Shown piece by piece: positions 13,043-25,511 of a stretch of DNA of 64,000 bases. The first letter of the stretch is position 1. Every line of letters begins with the position of its first letter. Origin of the DNA: Phoenix dactylifera (Eukaryota; Streptophyta; Magnoliopsida; Arecales; Arecaceae); the NCBI RefSeq assembly GCF_009389715.1, contig NC_052397.1, forward strand, positions 13,836,129 through 13,900,128. The letters run 5' to 3'. Made by a program: the position numbers and the translations under genes. The notes below the pieces were generated by a model, which saw only the letters and a program-made list of their open reading frames with translations, was not told the DNA's origin and did no database searches.

Positions 13043-16000
13043 TTTTTTTTTTGGTTAAAAATGGGTTTTCATACAATACGTGTACGAATACACCCAATAA
13101 AGTCAAAAAATACTAACTCACGGAGAGCCAGTGGTAGCTCCCCCTCCCCCACCCAAAGGGTGTATCCTGAATGATGAGCCGCGAAGGCAGCCACCCAATC
13201 GGCTGCCCCATTGGCTTCTCTAAATACATGCTTGGCCTGAATGGCCACCCCAACCCCACACGTCATCCCTATGTCCCGAACCAAGGGGTGGTCTGTGCCC
13301 TCACCCCTCAGCCCCTTCTGAATCCAACTGATAACTGTGGCTGAGTCGCCCTCCAAAACAATCGAGCCAGCCTGTAAAGCCTGCCTCGCATATCGAAGAC
13401 CCGCCCAGGCAGCTCGTAACTCTGCCCCGGGGACCGACGTGCCGAACAACTGACAGCCACCTGCTGCCACCACTCTGGAGTGCGGGTCCCGTATCACAAA
13501 GCCCGCACCACCTCGCGCGCCTCCATCCAGAACCGATCCATCGAAGTTGACCTTGAGAAAACTCGGGGGTGGGGGTTCCCAGGTGAAGAACACCATCTGA
13601 GAAGCTGCCGAAGCAGAAAGAGAACCCCAGGTGTCCCGAGCTATCAGAGGTCCATCTGAAGAAGATATGATCTCCAATGCCTGTACGCGCGCTAGCTCCA
13701 CCACGAACCTCGGTGACACCCTGCGCTCACCGAGGGTACGAGCGTTCCTTGCCAGCCAGATCTGATGTGCTGTGCAGGTCGCTCGAATAGCCTCCTGACA
13801 TGTCCGAGGGCGGACCAACCACTGCTGCATCATCTGTAAAAACTGAGGCCTCCCATGCCAGACCTCCTGCGGGAACCCTGCCCACTGCCATGCCGACCTC
13901 GCCCACGTACACTGGAAAAGCACGTGGTCGACCGACTCCTCAACACTGCATGTCCCGCACTCCGCAGGGATCTCCCATCCTCGCCTACTCAGCGCTGCTC
14001 TCGTCGGGAGACGGTCCCATGCCACCTTCCATAGGAAGAGTGCAGCCCTCGGGTGAAGCCCTGACCTCCAGATCCAAGTGTAGTCCTGCCCTGGCTCATG
14101 CTCCTGCTGGATAACACCGGCGAGATCTCCCAGTCGGACCCTGGATCGACATGAGGTGTCCCAAACCCTAACATCAGGCCCCCCACAACTGGCACCGGAA
14201 GAGACCGGATCCTCTCAGCTAGGTGTCCTCCGAATAGCTGACGTAACCTGGCATCATCCCATGCTGACTCTCCTGGGGCCAGAAGATCAAAAACCCGCAG
14301 TCCCTCCGCAGCCGCAGCATCGATCATGGTCGGCCAGCACCTCAGTGGGACAGTGTCCACCCATGGGTCCGCAGTCACATCAATACTCCGCCCATCGCCG
14401 ACTATCCACCTGGTGTTTGCCGACACCGTCGGCACATACCTCCCAATCTCACACCACATGAAGGAGACTCGCCGCCCACTCCATGCCACCTCTGAGCCGT
14501 CGCGTCCATATCTGGCTGCCATCACCTGACTCCACAGCCCGTGTGGCTCTAGCAGGAACCGAGCTGCATGCCGAGCAATGAAAGCCTCGCGACGCTCCAG
14601 CAGGGACTGCACCCCGAGACCGCCCTCACTGGTAGGCCGGCAAACGTGCTCCCAGGCTACCAGATGCACCCCGCGGCCTCCGCCATGTGACCCCCACAGG
14701 AAGCATCGCAACAGTCGCTCGATCCTCAGTAAGGTCGTCTTCGGAACCACAGTGTTGGCCATGAGATAAACTGGCATGGACCCCAACACTGATCTGATCA
14801 AAGTCAGTCTCCCCATCATAGATAGGGAAACTACTCTCCATCCCTCCAACCTGCTCTCTACCCGCTGCACCAGGCTGGAGCACTCTGCCACTCGTAATCT
14901 GCGGCCTGTGATGGGAACTCCCAGGTAGGTCAATGTCTCCTCCTGCTCAGGAATCTGCAGAATCCCACGAATCTCCTGTCTGACCCTGCTCTCCGTACTC
15001 GGACTGAAGCGGACAGCTGACTTTTGGAAGTTAACTCTCTGGCCCGACGCCATACAGTAATCTGCTACCACCCTACGGAGGACCCGTGCATCAGAAACCC
15101 GCGCCCTGGCCCCCGGGGCGGGAACATAGGCCTCCAGCTCCCTACGGGCACACACCCTCTGCAAATCACGAGACAAAATGTCAGCACAAAGAATAAACAA
15201 ATAAGGAGATAAAGGGCATCCCTGACGCAGCCCCATGGTAGACTCAAAGAAAGGAGAAGGTGTGCCATTGACCAAAATCGAAAATTTTGGCCCCCTGACA
15301 CACCCCAGGACCCAACCGATCCACTGCCTATGGAATCCGTACGCCTCCAGTGCCTGCTGAAGAAATCTCCATCTGATCCTGTCATAAGCTCTCTCCATAT
15401 CCAGTTTAATAGCCATCAGGCTATGTCGCTTCGATGCTCGCTGAAGGTCCCACATCATCTCCTGGGCCAGCAGAACATTATGGGAAATGTTTCTGCCAGC
15501 TATAAACGCCCCCTGCTCCTGACTGATGATGCCAGGCAGAAGGGGCTTCATCCTTCGAACCATAATTCTGGCCACTACCTTATACAAGGTTGTACACAAA
15601 CTAATGGGTCTGAAGTGGCAGGGCTCCGCCGCCTCCTGACGCTTCGGAATGAGCGTGATGAAGGTAGCCTTCCAATCTCCCGGCATCACCGCCTGGGAGA
15701 AGAAGCACTGAATGGCCTCTACCACCGCTGTCTGAATAATACCCCAATATCGTCGAAAGAAGAACGGGGGGAACCCATCTGGTCCCGGAGCCTTGTCTGG
15801 AGCCAAAGCCCAGACTGCCTCCTGTACCTCCTGTGCCGACACCGGTCGGACCAGGGCTGCGTTCTCATCATCCTCGATCCTCACATCCACCCTCGGAGGA
15901 GGGAGGGGGTTACTGTCGTCGGACTTCTCCTCCTCCGTCCATCTGGTGCGAAAGAAATCCAACAAGATCTGACGAATGGAGGGCTCACCTTCCACCCGAT

Positions 16001-16164
16001 GTCCAGACCTATCTCGCAGCGAGTGGATCGTGCTCCGCTGCCTCCGAATAATCGTAGTCCGGTGGAAGAAATTAGTATTGCGGTCACCCTCACGCACCCA
16101 CTGGACTCGAGATTTCTGTCGCCAGAAGATTTCGTGCTATCGTAGAAGAGAGTGGTGAGTCGCA
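13041..16164 (-). mobile_element. 5'-truncated LINE (plant L1-type, with C-terminal RNase H)
   Basis: A non-LTR retrotransposon lying on the minus strand. Its poly(A) tail appears as the T run at 13041-13052, and a 15-bp target-site duplication with one mismatch flanks it. Only the 3' part of ORF2 is present: no ORF1 and no endonuclease domain, so it is 5'-truncated, as most LINE copies are. It lies about 0.8 kb upstream of the snakin gene's TATA box, in the opposite orientation. Confidence 0.9.
13069..16138 (-). pseudogene. LINE ORF2 remnant: reverse transcriptase, zf-RVT and RNase H; dead
   Basis: Codes for the reverse transcriptase, zinc-binding region and RNase H of a plant LINE. Reading from 16138: IFWRQKSRVQWV, DKAPGPDGFPP, RPISLC, LDMERAYDRI (first catalytic Asp), GLRQGCPLSPYLF, then GQRVNFQKS. 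The expected [F/Y]ADD block between the last two is absent: an in-frame deletion near 15100 joins the GARAR and VSDARV segments. A one-base frameshift near 14185 moves the rest (HPRAALFLWKVAWDRLPTR, zf-RVT, RNase H with NFDGS and LEGDS) into another frame, which ends at 13069. A TAG precedes the first recognisable residues at the 5' end. The catalytic motif loss alone makes it unable to reverse-transcribe. Confidence 0.9.
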
Positions 16165-16179
16165 CTGCTTACGTGTATT
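16165..16179. repeat. target-site duplication of LINE, 5' side
   Basis: ctgcttacgtgtatt, one mismatch from 13028-13042; together they delimit the insertion. Confidence 0.8.
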
Positions 16180-16972
16180 GCATAAACAAATAAAGGAAGC
16201 GAACCTATGTCGGCAGCTCTTTACTCTTCACGAAGTATGAAGTCTCGCATTCACGACGAGTCACTAATATCCAATGACTAATGACAACTGGTTTTCCTCT
16301 GTCATGTACCTTTCTCAAGACTAAACAATCAATATAAAAATGATCCCATTTTTTAAATCTTGCACCGTAACGTTCCAGCGACATGAATGCTTCCGCTTCC
16401 TTGAAGCTAAACAAAAGATGGGGTCAGGAGAGGGGCAAAAACATTACACAATAACCAAGCAAAGAGCAAAAGCTTACTCTCCTTCGGCCTCATCTGGATT
16501 AATTCTTCCCCAAGTCTCATTCTCTAAGCAGAGCGAAGAGGAGGTTTACTTCAGGTTGGCAGTCACCTGAGCTACAGTTCTCATGCCGAAGTGCACCTCC
16601 TTTTGTTCATAAAAATACAAACACCCTGTACTAACGCCGATCTTTTAGGCCTGGCGCGCAGGGACTCGCATTCCAGTGCACCGACTCCATCGCTTGTAGG
16701 AGACTCGCATAAGACCTCCCCAAGGTCCCCACCACACGAACGGAAACTCCGAGGCTGCTTCCCTTCTGGCTTTTCCTAGTCCAAGAACGAGAGACGTCGA
16801 GAGCAATTAATATAGGCCAAAATGGAGCTATCTAGAACGAGACAAGTGGTTCTCGGAGCTTGCTTGGGCTGCAGTGCGTTTCTCCTTGCTTTCAAGCTTT
16901 TCCTCACCATCCTCTTAGATGCCAGCCCATAGGCCACTGCACCAAGTCCCACCTGCCACTCCCTTTGGCTCC

Positions 16973-16980
16973 TATAAATA
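16973..16980 (+). promoter_or_regulatory. TATA box of the snakin gene
   Basis: TATAAATA in a typical CTCCTATAAATACC setting, 121 nt before the ATG at 17101, predicting a transcription start near 17005. Confidence 0.75.
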
Positions 16981-17100
16981 CCCACCCTTTCCCTCACCAA
17001 AACACAAGTCAAGTTCTGGTATTCTACTCCACTCTAGCTACAGACAATCTCATCTCCAAACATCTCCCAGTTCGCCCTTCTTTTTAAGTCTTGTAGAAAG

Positions 17101-17632
17101 ATGAAGGTCCTCACTGCTGCATTGGCCCTTTTGCTGCTCATTCTATCATCCTCTTATCTCCAAGCTGTGCATGCCATGGCCGGCTCAGGTAACAATATCA
17201 GAACTCCTAGTGCCAAGCTCACAAAAAAAAAAAAAAAAAACTCCCTTCACCTTATAAACCTTTCAATCTTTGGCAAGAGTCACTGCATTTTGATAGGTGG
17301 GTGCCACCCCACCAGCAAGTCATGCTTCTTTCCAAAATGAGAGTTTGTTCTTCATAAACTATTTTGTTGTAGCATTTTTTTGGGTCTGGTTTTGATGTTT
17401 GATTGGGTTGATGGGGTGGTTTGGTTTTGTTTTTGTGGCAGCTTTTTGCGACTCCAAGTGCAAAGTGAGGTGTGCCAAGGCCGGGGTGATGGACCGCTGC
17501 CTCCACTACTGCGGGGTGTGCTGCGAGGAGTGCAAGTGCGTGCCCTCTGGGACTTATGGAAACAAGGATGAGTGCCCCTGCTACAGAGACAAGGTCACCA
17601 AAAATGACAAGAAGAAGCCCAAGTGTCCTTGA
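17101..17632 (+). CDS. GASA/snakin-type cysteine-rich secreted peptide
   Basis: Gibberellin-regulated (GASA/snakin) family: secreted 12-cysteine peptides with antimicrobial and growth-related roles, acting in the cell wall/apoplast. Two exons, 17101-17188 and 17442-17632, with GT-AG borders; the intron splits the Ala codon before FCDSKC. The product is 92 residues, normal for the family. Residues 1-25 are a signal peptide (hydrophobic [13 protein letters not shown], cleavage near VHA-MA). The mature part has all twelve cysteines in family spacing: C-x3-C-x3-C-x8-C-x3-C-x2-CC-x2-C-x-C-x11-C-x-C, and ends KCP. It has the CVPSGTYGN and CPCY motifs and resembles snakin-1. A TATA box and a poly(A) signal frame it. 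The gene appears intact. Hormonal regulation is known for the family but not shown here. Confidence 0.95.
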
Positions 17633-17722
17633 GTCTTAATGAGCTTAAATGCTACTTAGTAGAATCCTATTGGCAAACTTATAATCATAAATTGGTGGTC
17701 CGGGTCCTGTAATGTTATTGGT

Positions 17723-17728
17723 AATAAA
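17723..17728 (+). terminator. poly(A) signal AATAAA of the snakin gene
   Basis: AATAAA lies 91 nt after the stop codon, in a suitable position for 3'-end formation. Confidence 0.6.
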
Positions 17729-17948
17729 GTATGGTAGCAGTATGCAAATCGCTTTAGAAGAGAGTATGTTGGGTTTCATTGAAATAAATAATGGAAAGTA
17801 AAGAGAGAGCCAACATGATATGCGACCAAGGGAAGTGTGGAGCTCTCTCTTCCTATGTGTTTTGCTCCATGGTACGTTTCCTTCTTGGAATGGTGTTGTG
17901 GAGATCATCTTGTTAATTGTATGGCCAATTGGATTCTTATATATAGAC

Positions 17949-17952
<4 letters not shown>

Positions 17953-17992
<40 letters not shown>

Positions 17993-18007
17993 TCCCTCTC
18001 TCCCTCT
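17953..18007. repeat. (CT)n microsatellite
   Basis: 18 perfect CT units to 17988, then an imperfect CCCTCT run. Confidence 0.95.
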
Positions 18008-18009
18008 AA

Positions 18010-19788
18010 AAAGATGGTGAGAATACCAACAAAATTCTCCCAATCTTCTTCACCTAAATTACTTCATTTTATTTCTTTAGATCACTATATTTAAATTAGT
18101 CAATTTAGCATTATGAAGTACTGGAATGATAAAGCTTAGTGGAGAGTGAACGGTGCCATTTGGTGTAGTGACGATAGAAGAGACAAATGGCAAACATACG
18201 TTATGTATGAATTATTTTGTCCACAAGTCGAATGTAAATATTATATTACACAAAAAGCATCTATAAAATCAAAACTGTAAGAAAAATATGAAATGATACT
18301 AAAAGAAAAAAAAAAAAAGCTAATATCAAAATCAATGGATGACTATTTGAACATATTAGAGGTTACGTCTTTGATAATAACTATTGGTCAGGATGAGATA
18401 GAATTTCCTATGCAGATCGTATGTGGCATATAAGTTACTAAATATCTAAGGCATGCTAAACCCATACGAGATTGACCTAGTCGTTTAGGTCACTGGTTAG
18501 ACCGAGTTTGCATTAAAATATTAAAAATAAAAAATTATTAAAATAAAAATATATAATATATTAATAAAACTTTACATTAAATACCATTATTACTCTTTAA
18601 TTATAGCACAAATAAAATAATTATGCGTTATATATTTTCAAGATCTCGTAAGAAAAATCATATATAAGTGTAGGAACCCATAGGAGTTATTGATATTTTA
18701 AATATTTTTAAAAATAAAGTTTTGAAAAAATTGATATTTATATAAAATCAAAATTTATTCTAATTTTATTTTTGAATTAATTTAATATGTTATTATTAAT
18801 ATTTGATTATAATAGATAAACTTATTTACTATTATTCTATTACAATTTTATTTTTATCTATAATTTTGTTATATTTATTATTATTATTATATTACTATAA
18901 ATATAACTATATGCGTATATATTTAGAATTGAATTGATTTAATTAAATTATAAATATTTTCATATTGAATGAATATTTCATACTGAATAAATAATTTGAA
19001 TCAATATTGAAATATTAACAAATTTTTTCCTCAATTTGAATTCATATGTACAACTCCTATGATAACTGTTGTTGAAAGAAAAATCAAAGACTTTTGGGCT
19101 TTTCTCATGGATAGGTTATATTAATATAGAATAAAACAAAGTATATTTATTTTTTCTTTTCTATCAAAGAAAAAAGCAATTATTTTTATAAAAATAGCGA
19201 ACAAAATATAAAATACCCTAATATACATCAACTTGTTATCTAGTTATCTGAAATTATATGAATAAGGAAAGTAAACTATTAATGTAAAGTGCTAAGCATG
19301 GTTGAGTAGTTCTTCTGTCTTCGGTTGTAGAATGCCTGCCGCAAGCTCTTCATATTTTTGGAAAAACTAGAGGAGGCCTGAAAGCAAGCCCCTAAGCTCG
19401 TAGAACCAGCAGGTTATATAAAAGGTATTTTGCATGTATACCCCTAAAAATGTGATCTTTCATATTCACTTCTTGAAAATCACTAATTTGGCATTTATAC
19501 TTTTCAATTCACCATATTTTAGCAGTGTTCTCTCTCTGATTATATTTTCAGCTAACGATTGTTCACAATTATCCATTTTTAATATAAAATGACACTAGTT
19601 TTCATTAATACATTAAAAAAAATTAATATTAGATTTGCATTAGAAAGAGTTATTGTTGCATAATTTTATATTTAAAACAATTATTTCAACCATAAGCCAA
19701 CAATCTAACGGAAAGGATATTATTGTGAAAACAGGATAAATTCAAGAGTATATATACAAATAATGATTTTCGCATAGTAAATGTGCAA

Positions 19789-19825
<37 letters not shown>

Positions 19826-21935
19826 AGGGTAAGAGCATGCTAAACCCTTTTATGTGAACGTAAGCTGAAAAGTGGACCATCGCCATATGAAAATTGGAAT
19901 CAAACTCCTGAGCTCTCATCTAAGAGATGAGAGGTAATACTGTCCCAGCTAACACCCAGTAGTGACACAAGCTCATCATAACAGCTGAGAAAAAGTTTGC
20001 TCACCTCAAGCCCTAAATCCATTGTAAAACATCCTATTATACGTTAGATTCCCATATCCATTATTATACTTTCTCAGTTACACTTTTTTAACAAAACTAT
20101 CAAAAAAAAAATGTTTTGTATCACCAGCCCGGTAACAGTTCTTGGTCTTCACTACTGCATGGTTTTCCAACTCAGACGCACCCCTTTACAATGAGTCACT
20201 GACTTCGTATCCGTGGGTGAGCTTGTATTCCAAATAGGCTGAGGGCCAAACTCCTTCGACCAGCAACAAACTTCAGTATAATCACACGAGCCATTCAAGT
20301 TGACAATATTGTTCGTAAAGAATCAATACAATATTTGCTTCATTCAATAGCTATAATTTATAATAGTTGGAGTCAAAGTTCGTCGTCTCGGTACCGGACT
20401 CTATACCTGTGCCAAACTAGCACAGCATTGATACAGTACATGGTACGAAATTTTTTTGGCATATTGAACCGGTACAGTATAGTATACTCTATACCGTTTG
20501 ATTTGAACCGACACAGCCATAACATCCGCCGGCTTGTATATTCCTGGCCCTCTGAATTTATATCTCCAGAAGTACCATAGAAGATAGATATTACGAGACT
20601 TTAAGTAATCAATGTAATGGCGTCAATTTTATAAATATCCTCCGTCTCAACAATTCGCAAAACAAAGCTATACATAGATGATGGATGGAATTTCAAATGA
20701 ACCAAGAAGGAAGAGGATATCTAGAAATTAAGGGAGGTTGGTTTCTATGAAAAAGGTCAGGGAGAAAAAGATATACAAATCTCATTCCCCATCTTCCACT
20801 AGATCTTTCAACAAATATACCCCAATGTCATTCCATGTCTTCTACTATATCTTTCATCATAGAGTCCATGACTACAAGGCTAGGGAGGTGGACGTGATGT
20901 TATACATGAGCGTACAAGGATGGCTACACAAGGCAATTGTATGACTAAATTAAGCACCTTTTTAAAATGCTAATTTTTGTGCTTTGGTTGCCCAACTTAG
21001 CTCATTTGTGAAGGATAGTGTATCGAGAGACTCTAATATCTTTATAGGCACTTTGGAGTAAGAGTGTCGGTCGATGAGAGATAGGTATGTTTAATTTGTT
21101 GTTAATGTTGGGCAAAGTGGATGTATTTGTTACCCCATGCCGCACATTAAGCAAGAAATGTGAAACAAATAAACTATGAATCTTTGTGAATACTGCAAAG
21201 TTGTATTCTTCTTTGCATCCAATTACTTAGTTCAAGATCCATTCAGAACTTGTTCTTTCTCTTAGGGAAGAAGGAGAGATTCCATCGACTATAATTGCCC
21301 TTGTGATTTTGTATAAAACATTTTTGATTTTCTCCTCCTCATGCAAAGGAGCTTGAATTATATTAAGAGCATATTTGAATATCGGAAGATAATGACAGCC
21401 TAATAAAATTCTCTGATAAAGATTTCTTTTCTGACAACATGTTTAGGACTGCATGGTAGAAAGAGATCAAGGCTACTGAATTTGGCAACTGATTCTTATT
21501 TTTCAAGGATAAGTAATCACTTCTCTAAGGTGGTTTATCTTACCCCTGGCAAATTGGGATTTGGTACCTATCCAGCTAGTTCAATCACCATCAAATTCTT
21601 TGTTTCCATCATGATTTCAAAAGATCTTATTAGATTGATGAGATGCTTGTCATATTCATATAAGGTCTAACAAAACAAAAATAGATAATGGTGTATTTCT
21701 CTTTTCTTTTCTTTTCTTTCTTTTTTTCTTTTGAAAGGAGGGAGGAGTGAACCCGAGTCACTTCATTAGTGAAATGAAGTTATATCCGAGTAGTGTAGGC
21801 CTCAATGAGTGTTTCTGGTCTGAGGTAGAACAGAGAAAAGGCAACATAAAGGAGCAAGCACTTTTACAAGATTATAGAGGGATTCTAGAACTTTATCCTT
21901 AACTTAGTGATTCCAGGAATAGACAAGAGCCGAAA
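18010..21935. other. AT-rich intergenic DNA with simple repeats
   Basis: No gene recognised. 18.5-19.3 kb is extremely AT-rich. The part at about 18470-18660 loosely matches 22340-22540 in inverse orientation. At 20380-20560 there is a run of ggtaccg / accggtaca motifs typical of short non-autonomous DNA transposons, but no clean terminal repeats were found. Confidence 0.5.
19791..19821. repeat. (TA)n microsatellite
   Basis: About 15 TA units in a row. Confidence 0.95.
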
Positions 21936-21939
21936 CTTT

Positions 21940-22190
21940 TCTCAGAACCATCGATGGACTAGCTGATTCTTCCAAAAAATTCTTCTATTTCTTTCCTTCC
22001 AGACCTCCCAAGACATAGCTGTTATGAGGGTGTGAAGGGCTAGGTGAAGATGATTTGAAGAACAACTTTGAAAAATCCAATACTGTAGAATCTCCTGAGT
22101 TTTCTCTAAATAAATGCAGCGAAGGGGCAAAGTAGCAGGATGTGGTCTAATGAATCTGGACCAGCTTTGTATAGCGGGCAGCAAAAAGAC
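21940..22190 (-). pseudogene. LINE relic (zf-RVT region)
   Basis: The minus strand codes for SWEVWKERNRRIF, the signature of the zinc-binding region after the reverse transcriptase of plant LINEs, preceded by about 55 residues of similar character. No start, reverse transcriptase or tail is recognisable, so this is an old fragment. Confidence 0.6.
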
Positions 22191-23198
22191 ATGGACCTAG
22201 CTTTTTCAATTTCGAAGCTCTCCATTGCTGAGTTTGTTTTTGAGTGCCAGCTACATAAAAACTTTGAAAAGGGCCAGGTATTAGGTTCCTCTATGAATTT
22301 TTTACAAGTTTTCTATAAAAATTAGATGATTCATGACTATTCTCTATCTATGCTACAATTTAAGTGTAGCGTAGAATATAAATCCATATGACTTAAAGAG
22401 CATTATTATATAAAATTATTGATATCTTTAATATTTTATTTTTAATTATATATATATATTTTAATGTAAATCCAGTCCAACTAACTGATCTAACAATTGA
22501 ACTGGACCCAGATCCTTGGCTAGCTCGATCTCAGGTTCGGATTTAATAACTTCACCGTATCCTTATGTAAAAGCATGCATCTTGGATAGCAATTCTGTTC
22601 CCATCCATTACAATTATGCTATATACATTTATCCTCAACCTTAAGCTATATTCAATATTTAATATATATCCTGAGGTGGCGTTTGGTAACCCCAATGAAA
22701 CCACTAAGATAATTTTAGATCACTGACAATCCTTATCCTAGAATAATCTGATCCTAGATGATCTAAGATCCCCTTCACCACCTAGCCAGATCCTGAGCAG
22801 CTGGATGAACAGCTTTAGAGCCTACCTGGGATGCCTGGTAAAACTGGGCATTGCATCACATAAAAGAAGAAGTGAGTTTCCGATTCCAGCAATTAAGCTG
22901 GCATTCCATCAACCCTTACCAGAGTGAAAAATTCTGTGGCTGTAGATCTCACTAAAACCACGGTTGGTGGAGACAGTCCTGCAGAGAGGGCAATCTGAAT
23001 GTTCATACAGATCAAAACTCTAAACAAGATAAACTATGATAAATTTGTAACCATGGGTACAAAATACGGTAGAATGGATTCTAGGGTTAAAATGATAATA
23101 AGGTCTGAGTTACCCACTAGACATAAGTCAAATACACCCTCCAATTCTCACATGCTCATGGAGCAGCTAAAAGCAACCTACAGTCATTCAAGCCCATA
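22191..23198. other. intergenic DNA and 3' UTR side of the FRIGIDA-like gene
   Basis: Contains the inverse partner of the 18.5-kb AT-rich repeat (about 22340-22540) and, near its right end, the probable 3' UTR of the minus-strand FRIGIDA-like gene. Nothing else recognised. Confidence 0.5.
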
Positions 23199-25511
23199 TT
23201 ACATATAAGATTGGTGAGATGGCTGCAAACCACTGCCTGGATACATATAAGATTGGTTAGATGGCTGCAAACCACTGCCTGTATAGCTTCCATAGTTGGA
23301 TGAAGAAGATGGGACTCCAGTGCCCATATAATTGCCATAGCTGTTTGGAGCAGCTCCAGTGCCTGTAAAGCTCCCATAACTTGATGCAGCATTATAAGGT
23401 GCAGGAGGGACTCTCTCGTCTGGGTAATGATATGGCCTCTGGGCATTCACTGGCTGACCATAGGAAGCATACGATGGTGGCTCATAAGTGGGAGGTGCAT
23501 TGTAAGGGTACCTCTCAGGGTACCTTTCTGCAGCACCAGCATACAGTCCCCTCTCATCAAAAGCTGTAGGAGGGAGTTGCCTAGTTTCAGCAGCAAAAGC
23601 AGGCCTGCGAGGAGCATATTCTCCAGTGGCTCGAGGCTTTTTCGGTTGGAGCTTGGCAGCTTCCCCCATTCGTTTCTTATCATATTTAGCTTTCTCAAGC
23701 TGAGCAACCCGTTTCTGGAGAGGCTCAACAGGGTACTCTTCTTGTAGCTTGTAGTCTTTAATGCACCTGATGACTGCCCTTAGTGCACCAAGCTCCTGAG
23801 CATTGGGATCCTTCTGTGGCAAGTATTATTTTGAAAGAACTGGGTAAGTGTATCGATCAGAATGTGAGATTGACAATAAAAGAAGACACTATACACCAGA
23901 AGTAAATAATATTGCATAATGGGGGCAGGCAGATGGGTTCCAATTCTGCCACCAAAGACAAACATATAGTGGCACTTCAAGACTTCAAACATTTGTCCCT
24001 GAAGTTTTCTGGGAAAAAATAGTACATATTCACATATATTACACAAAAATATCAGATATACTAACCTGCACATTGCCAGTGCTTGTGCCCCCATTTTTTT
24101 TCGCATTTTTCAAGTCCTCTAAGTATGCCTTCAATAAAGGCACAGGCGGAAAGCTCTCAGTAAGCTGGAAAACATGTGCAAAATGAACAGCATCAATCTG
24201 TCTCCCTCTGTTAATCAAATCTTCAACCACATCTGCAACGAAGACAACGCTCTCAGAATCAACATACCAAGTAAATATAGAGCATTTCACTAGCTAATGT
24301 CCTAATTTCAATTTGTGACATTTTGTAGTTCACCTTCGATTGCTCTAAACAGGTATCCTTAGATCTCCTCTATGCCCGTACCTAGTGGGCACCCTAAAGA
24401 AAGAAATGGTCATGAGTCATTGGAACCCTTATGGTCAGTTTGTAGGATACCAACCTGGCATTTTTTGTGTTAATCCAAGAGAGCGGCAGAGCTGAGGTGC
24501 CTGCCGGCGACGAGAGACAGCAATGACGAGCTTGCAAAGTTCGTCTTCATCAAACCCTGGCGCAATGTTAAATGTTGCAAGAAGCTGTAGGAATGCTTGT
24601 GCTTCCAATGAATATCCATTAGAAGCATCTATGTCCACACCAGCCAACTTGGGCTTCCATTCATCAGCAATTGCCTTGGCCTGCTGCTTAATTTCAGAGC
24701 TAACAGGGTGATCAACACCTGGCTCAGTGATCCCCAAGAGAGGGGCGGCAGATTCCATCAATACAAGACAGCTTCTGCGCAGGCCCTGTAGGGCACTGTC
24801 CTCATTCCCTTGTAAATTAGATTGGTCCGGAGGGTACAATCCCTCCAATGAATCCAGCACCAATTGGGCTGGCTCAGGTGCATATTTTAATGCAAGAGAA
24901 AGTTCCTCACGTAGGGTGGCAAGGCTTTTCCAATTTTCTGAAATAAATTTCAGAAGGCCTTTTGCATCCATCTGTTCACAAAGTTGCTTCAATTGAGGAC
25001 GGGGCTTAATCTCAACAGCCACAGCTTCAGCTAAATCACCTGATCCATTATCAGGATTTTTCTCCGCTGACGCAGGAGTTGCATTAGGATCATTGAGAGA
25101 AGTGCTTACCTTTTTAATTTTGCTTTCCCTGATATCAACTGGCTCAGGAGATGCCACCTTGTATTTCTTGCGTGCCTCTGCTATGGCAGAAACAGCAATA
25201 TCTCTCAGTTCCTGAAGACGATCCAATGAAGATTGTTCTTTTGCAGCAACAGAAGCCTCTCTTTCTGCAATTAATGCATGAGTCTCAGATTGCTTTTCCT
25301 CAAACATCCTCTGTTTCTCTGCTACTTCATCAAACTTATTCTTTAATGACCTCTCCAGGTTGTGGACATGTTCTTCAATGTCGTCCCACTGGATCTTGTT
25401 TTGCAAAGACGACTCTCTCTGGGATTCCAGTTCCTCCAATGCTTTTCCAAGAAGTTCCAGCATAGATGTTGCCGATTCAATACCCAGAGTAACCTTTTCA
25501 ATATCTGCCAT
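23199..25511 (-). CDS. FRL3: FRIGIDA-like protein, FRL3 type
   Basis: FRIGIDA-family nuclear protein; FRIGIDA itself is a scaffold promoting FLC expression, while FRL3-type proteins are less well characterised. Three exons read in one frame: 25511-24455, 24232-24066 and 23813-23199, giving 612 residues. The N-terminus (MADIEKVTLGIES) leads into a coiled coil (about residues 20-110: LEELESQRESSL, EKQRMFEEKQSE). The FRIGIDA domain follows at about 170-470, with QLCEQMDAKGL, LVLDSLEGLYP, SLEAQAFLQLLATF, VSRRRQAPQLCRSLGL and QIDAVHFAHVFQLTE. Then come YPVEPLQKRVAQLEKAKYDKKR and a Pro/Tyr/Ser-rich low-complexity tail. The start at 25511 is preferred because it opens with the family's N-terminus. 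An earlier in-frame ATG at 25556 lies on the intron side of a splice acceptor at 25541. The match to Arabidopsis FRL3 is from memory. Confidence 0.9.
23201..23284 (-). repeat. 42-bp tandem duplication in the last FRL3 exon
   Basis: Two adjacent 42-bp copies (23201-23242 and 23243-23284) with a few mismatches. It duplicates 14 residues (GSGLQPSNQSYMYP type) at the very C-terminus without disturbing the frame. Confidence 0.9.

Noticed and set aside
17820..18094. Ser/Leu repeat frames around the CT microsatellite
   Set aside because: Translations of a dinucleotide repeat.
20380..20560. Candidate MITE with ggtaccg / accggtaca motifs
   Set aside because: No matching terminal inverted repeats or target-site duplication could be delimited.
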